Shown: positions 36,069 through 44,317 of the stretch, in pieces
Layout of the letters: each line of letters opens with the position of its first letter
How positions within the stretch are numbered: position 1 is the first letter of the stretch
Assembly (NCBI GenBank): GCA_947492885.1
Contig: CANLPK010000007.1
Span: forward strand, 1 to 60,187
Direction of reading: 5' to 3'
From: Bacteroidota bacterium
Lineage (GTDB): Bacteria; Bacteroidota; Bacteroidia; UKL13-3
Length of the DNA: 60,187 bases
Position numbers and translations under genes: made by a program
The notes under the pieces: model-generated
What the model saw: only the letters and a program-made list of their open reading frames with translations
Told to the model about the DNA's origin: nothing
Database searches by the model: none

Positions 36069-36112
36069 CGAAAGTTCGGCATTTATTATCTAAAATCGGC
36101 TGATTACTATCA
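36069..36112 (-). promoter_or_regulatory. CRP/FNR-type operator and promoter of the UspA gene
   Basis: On the minus strand the box AACTTTCG (36069-36076, one mismatch to TAnnTTCG) is preceded by the palindrome TGATTACTATCA (36101-36112). Its centre is 37.5 bp from the final G of the box, the same spacing as at 42063-42106. Confidence 0.5.
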
Positions 36113-36201
36113 TAAATCATCAATATTCTATGAACTATTTGCAGCCAGATTTCTAAGTCTGATCTAAATTACAGCCTAATTGCAAGTAGCATCATCGATA
36201 A

Positions 36202-36260
36202 TGAGATTCATCATAATGCTTAATCCTACTTTGTACTCTTCCTTAATTGAAATACCTTCG
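36202..36260 (+). promoter_or_regulatory. CRP/FNR-type operator and promoter of the CoA-transferase gene
   Basis: TGAGATTCATCA (36202-36213) lies 52.5 bp (centre) upstream of the end of the -7 box TACCTTCG (36253-36260). The spacing differs from the other promoters by about 1.5 helical turns, so the control mode may differ here. Confidence 0.45.
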
Positions 36261-36291
36261 CGCACCATAAGCTAATTCAATATTATTCAAT

Positions 36292-37560
36292 ATGCTAAGT
36301 TATAAAACCGCTGAAGAAGCGATAAAACTCATTCAAAGTAATGAGCGAGTGTTTATACATGGGGGTGCAGCAACTCCAACACCCCTAATTATGGCACTAA
36401 GTGCCCGTCATCATGATTTACGCAATGTAGAAATCATTCATTTACATACCGAAGGTGAAGTTCCCTATGCAAAACCTGAATTCAAAGATTCATTTTATGT
36501 AAACAGTTTCTTCATTGGCAACAACCTTCGTAAGTACGTTGGCAATTCCAATGTGCAATATATTCCTGTTTTTCTAAGTGAAATTCCAGCCCTTTTTCGC
36601 AAGGGAGTAATGCCCATTGATACGGCCTTAATTCAAGTATCTATGCCTGACGAACACGGGTTTTGCTCGTTGGGAGTTTCAGTTGATGTAGCAAAGGCTG
36701 CCACCGATATTGCTAAAAAAATTATTGCCTTGGTTAACCCCAATATGCCACGATCTCATGGCGACGGACAAATTCATAGCAGTCGTTTTGCAGCCACAGT
36801 TTATACCAACGACCCAATATTTGAGGTGCCAGAAATAAATGTTACCGAAATCGAGATTGCTATTGGTAAGAATGTAGCTTCCATTGTAGAAGATGGCGCC
36901 ACCCTACAAATGGGAATTGGGGGGATTCCAAATGCAGTTTTACAATTCCTTACCAATCATAAAGATTTAGGTATACATACTGAAATGTTTACCGATGGAA
37001 TATTGCCGCTGGTAGAGAAAGGGGTAATTAACGGTTCCAAAAAAAGAATTCATCCAGGCAAAATTGTTTCAGCTTTTGCCCGTGGCACTCGCAAACTATA
37101 TGATTTTATCGACGACAACCCCATGATTGCCATGCTCGATGTGGCCTATGTGAACGATACCTCAGTAATCCGACGTAATAACAAGGTTACTGCTATTAAT
37201 AGTGCTGTGGAGATCGATATCACTGGGCAGGTATGTGCCGACTCGGTTGGGGCTAATATAATAAGTGGGGTGGGTGGTCAAATGGACTTTATTCGGGGCG
37301 CATCATTAAGCGAAGGAGGAAAACCAATTATTGCCTTGCCTTCGGTTACTGCCAAAGGAATTTCCAAAATTGTTCCGATGTTAAAAGCTGGAGCTGGAGT
37401 AGTAACTACTAGGGCGCACATGCATTACGTGGTAACCGAATATGGCATTGCCGATTTATATGGTAAAAATATTGCGCAACGCACCAAAGCACTTATCGGC
37501 ATTTCCCATCCCGACCATCGAGAAGAGCTTGAAAGGATGTCTTTCGAACTACATAAATAA
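36292..37560 (+). CDS. Acetyl-CoA hydrolase/transferase family CoA-transferase
   Basis: A 422-residue class I CoA-transferase of the AbfT/Cat type (4-hydroxybutyrate or acetate CoA-transferase). LQMGIGGIPNAVLQFL and the following HTEMFTDG are the family core; the Glu in HTEM is the probable catalytic residue. A C-terminal segment (SVTAKGISKIVPML, RAHMHYVVTEYGIADLYG) matches the hydrolase/transferase signature. It moves CoA between acyl-CoA and a free acid such as acetate or butyrate. Association with UspA and the two-component pair suggests a fermentative or low-oxygen role. Confidence 0.85.
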   Translation: MLSYKTAEEAIKLIQSNERVFIHGGAATPTPLIMALSARHHDLRNVEIIHLHTEGEVPYAKPEFKDSFYVNSFFIGNNLRKYVGNSNVQYIPVFLSEIPALFRKGVMPIDTALIQVSMPDEHGFCSLGVSVDVAKAATDIAKKIIALVNPNMPRSHGDGQIHSSRFAATVYTNDPIFEVPEINVTEIEIAIGKNVASIVEDGATLQMGIGGIPNAVLQFLTNHKDLGIHTEMFTDGILPLVEKGVINGSKKRIHPGKIVSAFARGTRKLYDFIDDNPMIAMLDVAYVNDTSVIRRNNKVTAINSAVEIDITGQVCADSVGANIISGVGGQMDFIRGASLSEGGKPIIALPSVTAKGISKIVPMLKAGAGVVTTRAHMHYVVTEYGIADLYGKNIAQRTKALIGISHPDHREELERMSFELHK

Positions 37561-37594
37561 TACTGCTTATTAAATTTAGGTAAAACAATAAATT

Positions 37595-37640
37595 AAACCC
37601 TGAACCCATCAGAATAATAATTTCGGGTTCGGGGTTTTTT
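37595..37640 (+). terminator. Rho-independent terminator after the CoA-transferase gene
   Basis: AAACCCTGAACCC pairs with GGGTTCGGGGTTT (one T-G wobble) around a 17-nt loop, followed by a T-run. Confidence 0.85.
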
Positions 37641-37797
37641 ATGCAACATAAAATTAGAATTCAAATAATTTCGGATAAAAAATATTTTATTGTCATAATA
37701 TTTCCTGTATTTGACAAGGATAACAAATAATCATAATGAAACTTAACCTAAGAACTCTTTCGTTTTATTGTCACTGTAAGTGCACGGTGAATTACAA

Positions 37798-37923
37798 TGA
37801 CCTCCATCATCTGAATAATAACTTCTTAAAATATTCTTGCAATAATTCTCTTCTAACCTGACTTTAATCACTTTTAAAACTGATGGGGCTCATTAATTGG
37901 TGCTCTAGGAGAAAATAACTTTG
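37798..37923 (+). promoter_or_regulatory. Three CRP/FNR-type operators and promoter of the first cytochrome cassette
   Basis: TGACCTCCATCA (37798-37809), TGACTTTAATCA (37859-37870) and TGATGGGGCTCA (37881-37892) precede the -7 box TAACTTTG (37916-37923). The last two are 22 bp apart and centred 58.5 and 36.5 bp from the end of the box, exactly as at 34507-34571. A leader of about 130 nt follows before ATG 38059. The rest of this roughly 500-bp gap holds only the upstream terminator. Confidence 0.65.
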
Positions 37924-38058
37924 TGCCATCAATGATAACATTACAAAATACAACCAAATACGAAATCTAATTATGACAGAAGTTTTACAAAACAATTTAA
38001 TCATTAAATAAAATACAAAACACAAATTTCAAATTTTTCAACCAAATCTTTATATATT

Positions 38059-39390
38059 ATGAACATACTTAAAATAAAATTCGTCTGGGTGATCACCATC
38101 GCTGTATTAACATTAGGCTATTTAGCCAGTTGTACAAAAAACGATCAATACATTGGCCCTAAGGCTAAAGTTAGCGAAACTACCTTAATCTCTAAAAAGG
38201 TAACTACTGGTCCTACAGTTGATGGCACTGTTGATGCTGCATGGAATGATGCTGCTAAAATTACAGTAAGCCCACAAGTGCCTGATCCGGGTAATGCAAT
38301 GTTTACTGGTTATATTGGAGAAAATTATTCAACAACCATGCGTTCGATGTATGATAACCAATATATTTATTTTCTAGTAGAAGTTGTAGATAATACGAAG
38401 AGTTTCAAAGCTTCTCCATGGTATTTTAACGCTACAACTAAACGTTGGGCACAAGAATCAAATGCAAGAACATTTGATCCAAGTGGAGTCCTAATTAGAG
38501 AGGGATACGGTGAAGATAAATTGGCATTTTTATGGAATATTGACAATTCAACAGCCAAATTTACTTCTCAAACTTGTTATTCAAGTTGTCATATTTTCAC
38601 TCCTTACTTGAACTATGCAGTAACTCCGCCAGCCATGAAATCAAATTCAGGTAGTGGTAACCATTACACTAATGGAGCAAACGAAAAAATAGATATGTGG
38701 TGGGCGCATCCTGGAAGAGGATTGGTTTATAATATTATGGATGATAATTACCAAGATTGGGCAGGTGGTCCTAATGTAACTAGCCTAGTAGGTGGATCAG
38801 GAAATGGTCGCCATTTTGATGATTTAGTAGTTTCTGGTGCTTCTACAACTTGGCCAAATGCTCCAACCTACACTGCAGATGCAACTCAAGGTTCATTAAC
38901 TAACAGACAAAGTTTGAAATTAAATGATACAGGTGTTGTTATAACTGTGCCATTTTGGGTTGTTCCAAATGCAACCAATAGTGAGTACATTTTAGCATCT
39001 GATACCCTTGCAGGAGGCATTGCACGTAAAGTTACCAAAGTGGATTTGGATGGAGTTCTATATTATAATGGTGGAACCATTGATCCAAATGTAGGAACCG
39101 ATTATCAACGTCTTGGTACCACTGCTAAAAGTCCAATTGGTTCTAAATGTTTCCCAAGTTTAGTATTAGCTCCAGTATTAAGAGGACGTGCTGATATAAC
39201 ATGTTATACTACTTATACAGGTTCAGGATGGGTATATGAAATTAAACGTTTGTTGAAAACTGCTGATGTTTTAAAACAAGATGTTGACTTTTCTAGCCTA
39301 GAAGATCAACCTTTCGGGATTGCCTACTTTAATCAATCAAATTATCAACATGGTATTAAACCAAATTTAATGTTGAAATTCGAGAAATAG
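38059..39390 (+). CDS. Lipoprotein with ethylbenzene-dehydrogenase-related haem-binding domain
   Basis: A 443-residue exported lipoprotein (lipobox LGYLASC). After VDGTVDAAWNDAAKITVS comes a beta-sandwich domain (about residues 50-440) resembling the EB_dh haem b-binding gamma-subunit family, ending in short beta strands and KPNLMLKFEK. A CYSSCH motif (Cys173, Cys177, His178) gives a CX3CH haem attachment, which I recall in some relatives. It should sit at the outer membrane facing either side. First gene of an operon with a CX4CH lipoprotein, a beta-barrel and a cytochrome c. Confidence 0.72.
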   Translation: MNILKIKFVWVITIAVLTLGYLASCTKNDQYIGPKAKVSETTLISKKVTTGPTVDGTVDAAWNDAAKITVSPQVPDPGNAMFTGYIGENYSTTMRSMYDNQYIYFLVEVVDNTKSFKASPWYFNATTKRWAQESNARTFDPSGVLIREGYGEDKLAFLWNIDNSTAKFTSQTCYSSCHIFTPYLNYAVTPPAMKSNSGSGNHYTNGANEKIDMWWAHPGRGLVYNIMDDNYQDWAGGPNVTSLVGGSGNGRHFDDLVVSGASTTWPNAPTYTADATQGSLTNRQSLKLNDTGVVITVPFWVVPNATNSEYILASDTLAGGIARKVTKVDLDGVLYYNGGTIDPNVGTDYQRLGTTAKSPIGSKCFPSLVLAPVLRGRADITCYTTYTGSGWVYEIKRLLKTADVLKQDVDFSSLEDQPFGIAYFNQSNYQHGIKPNLMLKFEK

Positions 39391-39431
39391 CCTCTGGCAT
39401 CTTTTCCATTAATCATTTAAAAAAAAAGATC

Positions 39432-39830
39432 ATGTCAAAGAAAATAATAGCTATAACACTAATACTGGTTACACTAAGTTTGGTTCTGTTTACCAGCTGT
39501 TATAAAGTAACAACCTTGACCGTGGCGAATACTGCTGAAATTACCGAGGATGTTAGTTTTTCAAAAGATTTGGCACCTCTTTATGCAGCAAGTTGCTCTG
39601 TAAGTGGTTGCCATAGTAGTGGTGGGATAAAACCCGACCTCTCGCCTGAAAAACTTTACTCATCCTTGGTAGAAGGTAACTACGTGAATGTTGATGAACC
39701 GGAGAAAAGTTCAGTATATCTCTCCCTTACTGGAAATGGCAAAGTATCAATGCCTGTGGGTACTAATAACCCTTCCAACATTAATAATTTGATGTTGGCT
39801 TGGATCAAACAAGGCGCTAAAAACAATTAA
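39432..39830 (+). CDS. Lipoprotein with CX4CH haem c motif
   Basis: A 132-residue lipoprotein (lipobox LFTSC followed by YKV). The body begins with a DVSFSKDLAPLYAASC segment and the motif CSVSGCH (Cys55, Cys60, His61), i.e. CX4CH rather than CXXCH. GKVSMPVG offers a Met for a distal ligand. A c-type cytochrome fold of about 90 residues fits. The paralogue at 42879 has the same layout. It lies 12 nt upstream of the barrel gene. Confidence 0.72.
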   Translation: MSKKIIAITLILVTLSLVLFTSCYKVTTLTVANTAEITEDVSFSKDLAPLYAASCSVSGCHSSGGIKPDLSPEKLYSSLVEGNYVNVDEPEKSSVYLSLTGNGKVSMPVGTNNPSNINNLMLAWIKQGAKNN

Positions 39831-39841
39831 AAAATATCATC

Positions 39842-40789
39842 ATGACAAAATTTAAAAAATATCTTCAATTTATGATGTTGCCTGCCAGCATATGCTTATT
39901 CCTCTTATTAAGCATAGGAACTATGGCACAGGACAGCACTGCGGTTCCAAGTAAGAAACCAGTTAAGAACACTTTTGAGAGCAATTGGGTGCTCGACAAT
40001 CAAAGTGTAATGGTACCTATAAAAGGCACTCTAGAAATGGACATGCAACACCGTTTTGGAACTGTTAGAAATGGTTTCAAAGACTTTTACGGAATTTATG
40101 CTCCTTCAAATATTCGTATCGGATTTAGCTATGTTCCTATGGAAAAACTACAATTTGGCTTTGGTTTTACTAAAGAAAGATTACAACTTGACTTAAATGC
40201 CAAGTATGCTATCCTGAAGCAAACCAAAGGAGGAATACCGGTAAGTATTACCTATTTTGTGAATACTGTAATTGAGACTACCCCTGATAAAGATAATTTA
40301 ATTTATGTAACTGGTGGTGATCGTATGTCGTATTTTCATCAATTAATTATTGCTTCAAAAATTACTGATAAAATATCATTACAAGTATCTCCAAGCATTT
40401 CACATTATAATAATGTAGAGGGTGTTTTAGATGCAGACGGTATCGTTCAACGTAATATGAAAAATGATCATGTGGCTATTGCATTCATGGGTCGTTACAA
40501 AGTATCAGATAAGATGAATGTGTTAATTAATTACGATCAACCAATTACCCAACATCCTGGATTGAAGAAAAACACAAATCCTAATCCGAATTTGAGCGTT
40601 GGAGTTGAATTTGTAACAAGTGCACATGCATTCCAATTGATTTTTGGTAACTACCAAGGAATTACTCCTCAAAGCAATAATTACTTTAACCATAATGCTC
40701 CTTTCAAATACACTACTGCCGATGGTACTGAAATGAAAGGTGGAATGTTCTTAATAGGCTTTAACATAACCAGACTTTGGAATTTATAA
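39842..40789 (+). CDS. Outer-membrane beta-barrel protein (DUF5777-like)
   Basis: A 315-residue protein with a signal peptide (SICLFLLLSIGTMAQ) and then alternating beta strands ending in an aromatic strand (MFLIGFNITRLWNL), the pattern of an outer-membrane barrel. It resembles the Bacteroidota family I know as DUF5777. The region starting KKPVKNTFESNWVLDNQSVMVP and QHRFGTVRNGFKDFYGIYAPSNIR is nearly shared with the paralogue at 43282. No function is established. Its constant placement after a CX4CH cytochrome suggests a barrel-cytochrome pair. Confidence 0.75.
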   Translation: MTKFKKYLQFMMLPASICLFLLLSIGTMAQDSTAVPSKKPVKNTFESNWVLDNQSVMVPIKGTLEMDMQHRFGTVRNGFKDFYGIYAPSNIRIGFSYVPMEKLQFGFGFTKERLQLDLNAKYAILKQTKGGIPVSITYFVNTVIETTPDKDNLIYVTGGDRMSYFHQLIIASKITDKISLQVSPSISHYNNVEGVLDADGIVQRNMKNDHVAIAFMGRYKVSDKMNVLINYDQPITQHPGLKKNTNPNPNLSVGVEFVTSAHAFQLIFGNYQGITPQSNNYFNHNAPFKYTTADGTEMKGGMFLIGFNITRLWNL

Positions 40790-40869
40790 ATTGGAACGGT
40801 TTTGGCTATTAACATTTCAGAAATCTAATTTATTTATTTTAGCATACTTTAAAATTATTATCACTCAAA

Positions 40870-41283
40870 ATGAAAAGCAAATTATTCACCGCTGTATTCA
40901 TCCTATTTGCCTCAACTCTTATATTAGTGGCAACTTCAGGATTTAAACCTTCACAAGGAAAGCCTTGGCCAGTTCCCGACAAAAATGCAAAAATGGCTAA
41001 TCCCGTAAAATCTTCTGCAACTTCAATCGCTGAAGGTAAAGCATTGTGGGTTAAACATTGTCAATCATGTCATGGAAAAACAGGTAAAGGTGATGGAACT
41101 AAAGCAGCTTCATTGAAAACTGAACCTGGAAATTTCGTAACTCCTGCTTTCCAAAAGCAAAGCGATGGTACTTTGTTCTATAAGGTTTCTGAAGGAAGAG
41201 AAGACATGCCTAGCTTCAAGAAAAAAATTCCAGATACAGAAGAAATCTGGAGCTTGGTGGTTTACATGAGAACTCTTAAATAA
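40870..41283 (+). CDS. Monohaem c-type cytochrome
   Basis: A 137-residue protein with an N-terminal signal/anchor (FTAVFILFASTLILVATSGF) and a compact cytochrome c domain: HCQSCHGKTGKGDG (Cys64, Cys67, His68), then EDMPSFKKKIPDTEEIWSLVVYMRTLK, with the Met of EDMP as likely distal ligand. Typical class I form of about 80 residues. It probably shuttles electrons across the periplasm. It closes the first cassette and is followed by a strong terminator. Confidence 0.9.
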   Translation: MKSKLFTAVFILFASTLILVATSGFKPSQGKPWPVPDKNAKMANPVKSSATSIAEGKALWVKHCQSCHGKTGKGDGTKAASLKTEPGNFVTPAFQKQSDGTLFYKVSEGREDMPSFKKKIPDTEEIWSLVVYMRTLK

Positions 41284-41304
41284 GAAGTATTTCAAGATTT
41301 TTCC

Positions 41305-41339
41305 AAACCCCACTCATAAATTGAGTGGGGTTTTTTATT
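41305..41339 (+). terminator. Rho-independent terminator of the first cassette
   Basis: AAACCCCACTCA and TGAGTGGGGTTT form a perfect 12-bp stem with a 5-nt loop and a T-run. Confidence 0.92.
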
Positions 41340-41406
41340 TTATATTGCTACTATTAAACCTTTCCCATGTATCAATTCCACATCTATGATATTCATTGAA
41401 TTTTCT

Positions 41407-41414
41407 TAATTTCG
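41407..41414 (+). promoter_or_regulatory. -7 promoter element of the 170-aa membrane protein gene
   Basis: TAATTTCG fits TAnnTTCG, 29 nt before ATG 41443. No TGA-N6-TCA operator is seen at the usual distance, so this gene seems to be outside the regulon. Confidence 0.4.
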
Positions 41415-41442
41415 AATCATTAGATATCAAACTCATTTAAAA

Positions 41443-41955
41443 ATGTCTCCAAAAACACTATTCACGATAATCATAAAAATTTTTGGCCTTTGGATGATTT
41501 TTTCAATTCTTGAAATTATCCCTCAGGTGCTAGCTACATTACCTATGTTTATTGCCAATGGAGGAATTAATATTAATTCATCTTTGATAATAATGATTCT
41601 AATTCCAGTCTTCTATATCTTAATTATTTGGTTTTTACTATTTAAGTCTGAATTAATCATACGTTATTTGTCGCTCGACAAACATTTTGAACACGAACAT
41701 CTCCAATTTCAATTTACTGCAGCTGAAATACTTCGGGTGGTCATATTAATTATTGGAGGATTATTAATTTTAGAGTCCATTCCTAAATTAATTGAACAAG
41801 GCATTACTTACGTTCAAAAAGATGCCTCCCAAAGCTATTTACCTTATTCGGGTTATTCAGAGCTAAGAATATTAATTTCAAAAATGTTTTTAGGGTTAAT
41901 ATTAATCTATTTTAATAGTTCACTGTGCCAATTGATTTCCAAGAAGCCTGAGTAA
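41443..41955 (+). CDS. Four-helix membrane protein of unknown function
   Basis: A 170-residue inner-membrane protein with four hydrophobic segments (two pairs: IIIKIFGLWMIFSILEII and SLIIMILIPVFYILIIWFLLF, then ILRVVILIIGGLLILESIP and ILISKMFLGLILIYF). No family recognised. It sits between the two cytochrome cassettes but has its own promoter and follows a terminator, so any link to them is uncertain. Confidence 0.65.
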   Translation: MSPKTLFTIIIKIFGLWMIFSILEIIPQVLATLPMFIANGGININSSLIIMILIPVFYILIIWFLLFKSELIIRYLSLDKHFEHEHLQFQFTAAEILRVVILIIGGLLILESIPKLIEQGITYVQKDASQSYLPYSGYSELRILISKMFLGLILIYFNSSLCQLISKKPE

Positions 41956-42040
41956 TGATAGAATTGTTGAAGTTTCTATTGTAATTACGAGAATAGAATA
42001 TACAAAAAATGATTTAAGTTACGTAACATAAGTTACATGA

Positions 42041-42106
42041 TGACGTTTATCATTTAAAATTATGACGGGTGTCATTGAACGGGTGTAATTCGTGACCTTA
42101 CCTTTG
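42041..42106 (+). promoter_or_regulatory. Tandem CRP/FNR-type operators and promoter of the second cassette
   Basis: TGACGTTTATCA (42041-42052) and TGACGGGTGTCA (42063-42074) are centred 22 bp apart, 59.5 and 37.5 bp from the end of the -7 box TACCTTTG (42099-42106). With flanks the second is the perfect inverted repeat ATGACGGGTGTCAT. Confidence 0.65.
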
Positions 42107-42145
42107 AGTCGTTAATATAATAATTAATTCTAATCTCAATACATC

Positions 42146-42835
42146 ATGAACTTCTCAATCAAATCTCGCATCTTGCCTTTGGCAATCTTTTTATTCGGTA
42201 CTTTAGCATATATGGCTAGTTGCCGTAAAACAGATGACCCAGCCGTTGTTACACCTCCAACCATTACTCGTGGCACTGAAAATGTAACACTTACTAACAC
42301 CAAAACTACCTTCGATAAATCACACGGTAACGTGAATTGGTCAACTTCATACTTGGGAGCACTATCTCAATTAACTGGTCGATTCAACTCTTTTGGAATG
42401 ACCACCTTCAATTTTGAAGAATCAAATCCAGCTGCAATTAATTTCGAATCGTGGGTATACATTAATACAGTTAATACTAGCGAGCCAGGACGTGATTATG
42501 GTTGCCTTCAAACTACTTTTGGTGTAGATACTACCATGAGAGAACAAGCAGCGAATAAGGCGATTATTAAATCAAAAAGTGTTACTTATAGTACCACTGA
42601 CAAAGGTTATATCGTTAAGTTTGATTTCACTTTCCATGGTGTAACTAAAGAATTAACTGGTAAATTGAATTACTCAGGACATACTACCACTGGTACTGGT
42701 GCTACTTTAAAAGATGTTTATGGATTTACCTTCGACTTCCAATTCTTGGCTAAAACTGATTTCTTAATTACCTCTACTAATATCGCCGACTTAATTGATA
42801 TTAAATGTGATGCAATCTTCAGAAAAGTTCAATAA
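42146..42835 (+). CDS. YceI-like lipoprotein
   Basis: A 229-residue lipoprotein (lipobox AYMASC). A YceI-like lipocalin fold is suggested by KTTFDKSHGNVNWSTSYLG near the start, LTGRFNSFGMTTFNFEE, the NFESWVYINTVNT strand and a late HGVTKELTGKLNY; the family binds isoprenoid quinones or similar amphiphiles in the periplasm. It takes the first position of the second cassette, where the first cassette has the EB_dh-type lipoprotein. The tandem operator lies about 80 nt upstream. Confidence 0.75.
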   Translation: MNFSIKSRILPLAIFLFGTLAYMASCRKTDDPAVVTPPTITRGTENVTLTNTKTTFDKSHGNVNWSTSYLGALSQLTGRFNSFGMTTFNFEESNPAAINFESWVYINTVNTSEPGRDYGCLQTTFGVDTTMREQAANKAIIKSKSVTYSTTDKGYIVKFDFTFHGVTKELTGKLNYSGHTTTGTGATLKDVYGFTFDFQFLAKTDFLITSTNIADLIDIKCDAIFRKVQ

Positions 42836-42878
42836 TTAAATTGATTTTTTATATAAGATTTTTCATACAATTATTATC

Positions 42879-43262
42879 ATGAAATTAAAGATATTCATAA
42901 TACTATTAGGTGCTCTTGTAACAATCGGGTTATCCGGTTGTTACAAAGACATCAATGATCCTGGAGATCCGCTAGCCCCACCGGCAGCGGTTAGCTTCAG
43001 CGGAGAACTCCTTCCTATGTTTACTGCTAATTGCGCTACCGCTGGTTGCCATGATGCAGTTCCTTCACACAAACCTTCACTTACTGCTGAAAACGCTTAC
43101 AAAGCATTGAAAAATGGCGGATTTATCGATCCGTTTGAACCCACCAATAGCATTATTTATAGTGTTGTTAAATCGGGTGAAATGCCTCCAAGTGGCCCTT
43201 TAAAAGCAACTAAAGTGAAAATGATTCTTGACTGGATTCGTAATGGTGCCCCAAACAACTAA
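42879..43262 (+). CDS. Lipoprotein with CX4CH haem c motif (second copy)
   Basis: A 127-residue lipoprotein (LSGC lipobox). It reads SFSGELLPMFTANCATAGCH, giving CX4CH at Cys52, Cys57, His58, and ends MILDWIRNGAPNN, much like MLAWIKQGAKNN of the paralogue at 39432. A distal Met is available in EMPPSG. Same fold and position as the first-cassette copy. The next gene is the second DUF5777-like barrel, 19 nt downstream. Confidence 0.72.
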   Translation: MKLKIFIILLGALVTIGLSGCYKDINDPGDPLAPPAAVSFSGELLPMFTANCATAGCHDAVPSHKPSLTAENAYKALKNGGFIDPFEPTNSIIYSVVKSGEMPPSGPLKATKVKMILDWIRNGAPNN

Positions 43263-43281
43263 TTTTTAATCTACACTTATT

Positions 43282-44193
43282 ATGAACCAGAAAATTAATA
43301 CCGTACAAACATGGATGCAAAAACTATCTCTTTTTGCTCTTACGTTTCTTTTGCTGAATATTCCTGCATTTAGTCAGGACTCTACTACTACTACCGAAGC
43401 GCCTGTTAAGGCTAAACCAGTAAAAAACACTTTCGAAAGCATTTGGATCATCGACAATCAAACCGTGATGGTGCCTATCAAAGGAACTTTTGAAATGGAT
43501 ATCCTACACCGTTTTGGAATTATAAAAAATGGATATTCAGATCTTGCCGGACTATTCGCACCTTCTAATATTAGATTGGGGTTCGAATATGTCCCAATCA
43601 ATAATTTGATGCTTGGATTCTCTATCACCAAAGCCAATATGACATGGGAAGGATATGCTAAATATGCCATTCTAAAACAAACAAAAGGAATATATCCTGT
43701 TAGTGTTACTTACTTTGGTGATGTCTCTGTTGACTCCCGGGATAAAGACAATTTTATTCATTCATCTGATCGATTGATGTATTTTAATCAATTAATTATT
43801 GCTCGTAAAATAACTGAAAACTTCTCGTTACAATTGGCTCCAAGTCATACTCATGTAAATGTAGTAGATGGAGATTATGATTCCGGTAAATTATTGGGCA
43901 GTATGAACCACAATCACTTTGCTTTGGGCGTTTCGGGTAGATATAGAATTAAATCGGCGATGGCAGTACTTGTAAATTATGATCAACCGCTTACGCAACA
44001 CCGCAAAAACAATCCTCAACCAAACCTTTCGTTGGGAATTGAATTCACTACCAGTTCTCATGCTTTCCAAATATTCTTAGGTAATTACAACTCAATTACA
44101 CCTCAAAGAAATAATTATTTCAATAAAAATGATTTCTCTGATTTTCAACAATATTTAATCGGGTTTAATATTACTCGCTTATTTAATTTTTAA
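43282..44193 (+). CDS. Outer-membrane beta-barrel protein (DUF5777-like, second copy)
   Basis: A 303-residue exported barrel with a signal peptide ending IPAFSQ and an aromatic last strand (QYLIGFNITRLFNF). It is a clear paralogue of the protein at 39842: shared blocks include KPVKNTFES, DNQTVMVPIKGTFEMD, LFAPSNIRLGFEYVP and ITPQRNNYFN. It closes the second cassette. A hairpin follows at 44257. Confidence 0.75.
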   Translation: MNQKINTVQTWMQKLSLFALTFLLLNIPAFSQDSTTTTEAPVKAKPVKNTFESIWIIDNQTVMVPIKGTFEMDILHRFGIIKNGYSDLAGLFAPSNIRLGFEYVPINNLMLGFSITKANMTWEGYAKYAILKQTKGIYPVSVTYFGDVSVDSRDKDNFIHSSDRLMYFNQLIIARKITENFSLQLAPSHTHVNVVDGDYDSGKLLGSMNHNHFALGVSGRYRIKSAMAVLVNYDQPLTQHRKNNPQPNLSLGIEFTTSSHAFQIFLGNYNSITPQRNNYFNKNDFSDFQQYLIGFNITRLFNF

Positions 44194-44256
44194 ATTACTA
44201 CTTTTGATTAAATACGTATAGATTGAATTTATTTACTACACTGTAAGATGTTCATA

Positions 44257-44290
44257 AAAACCCGGCCAGTGGATCGGCCGGGTTTTCTTA
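44257..44290 (+). terminator. Hairpin between the barrel gene and the FeS/NrfD genes
   Basis: AAAACCCGGCC and GGCCGGGTTTT form a perfect 11-bp stem with an 8-nt loop and a short T-run. No -7 box was found between it and the next gene (44318), so it may act as a partial terminator or mRNA processing site rather than a full stop. Confidence 0.75.
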
Positions 44291-44317
44291 TTTAATAAAA
44301 AAATTAGCCCAACAAAC

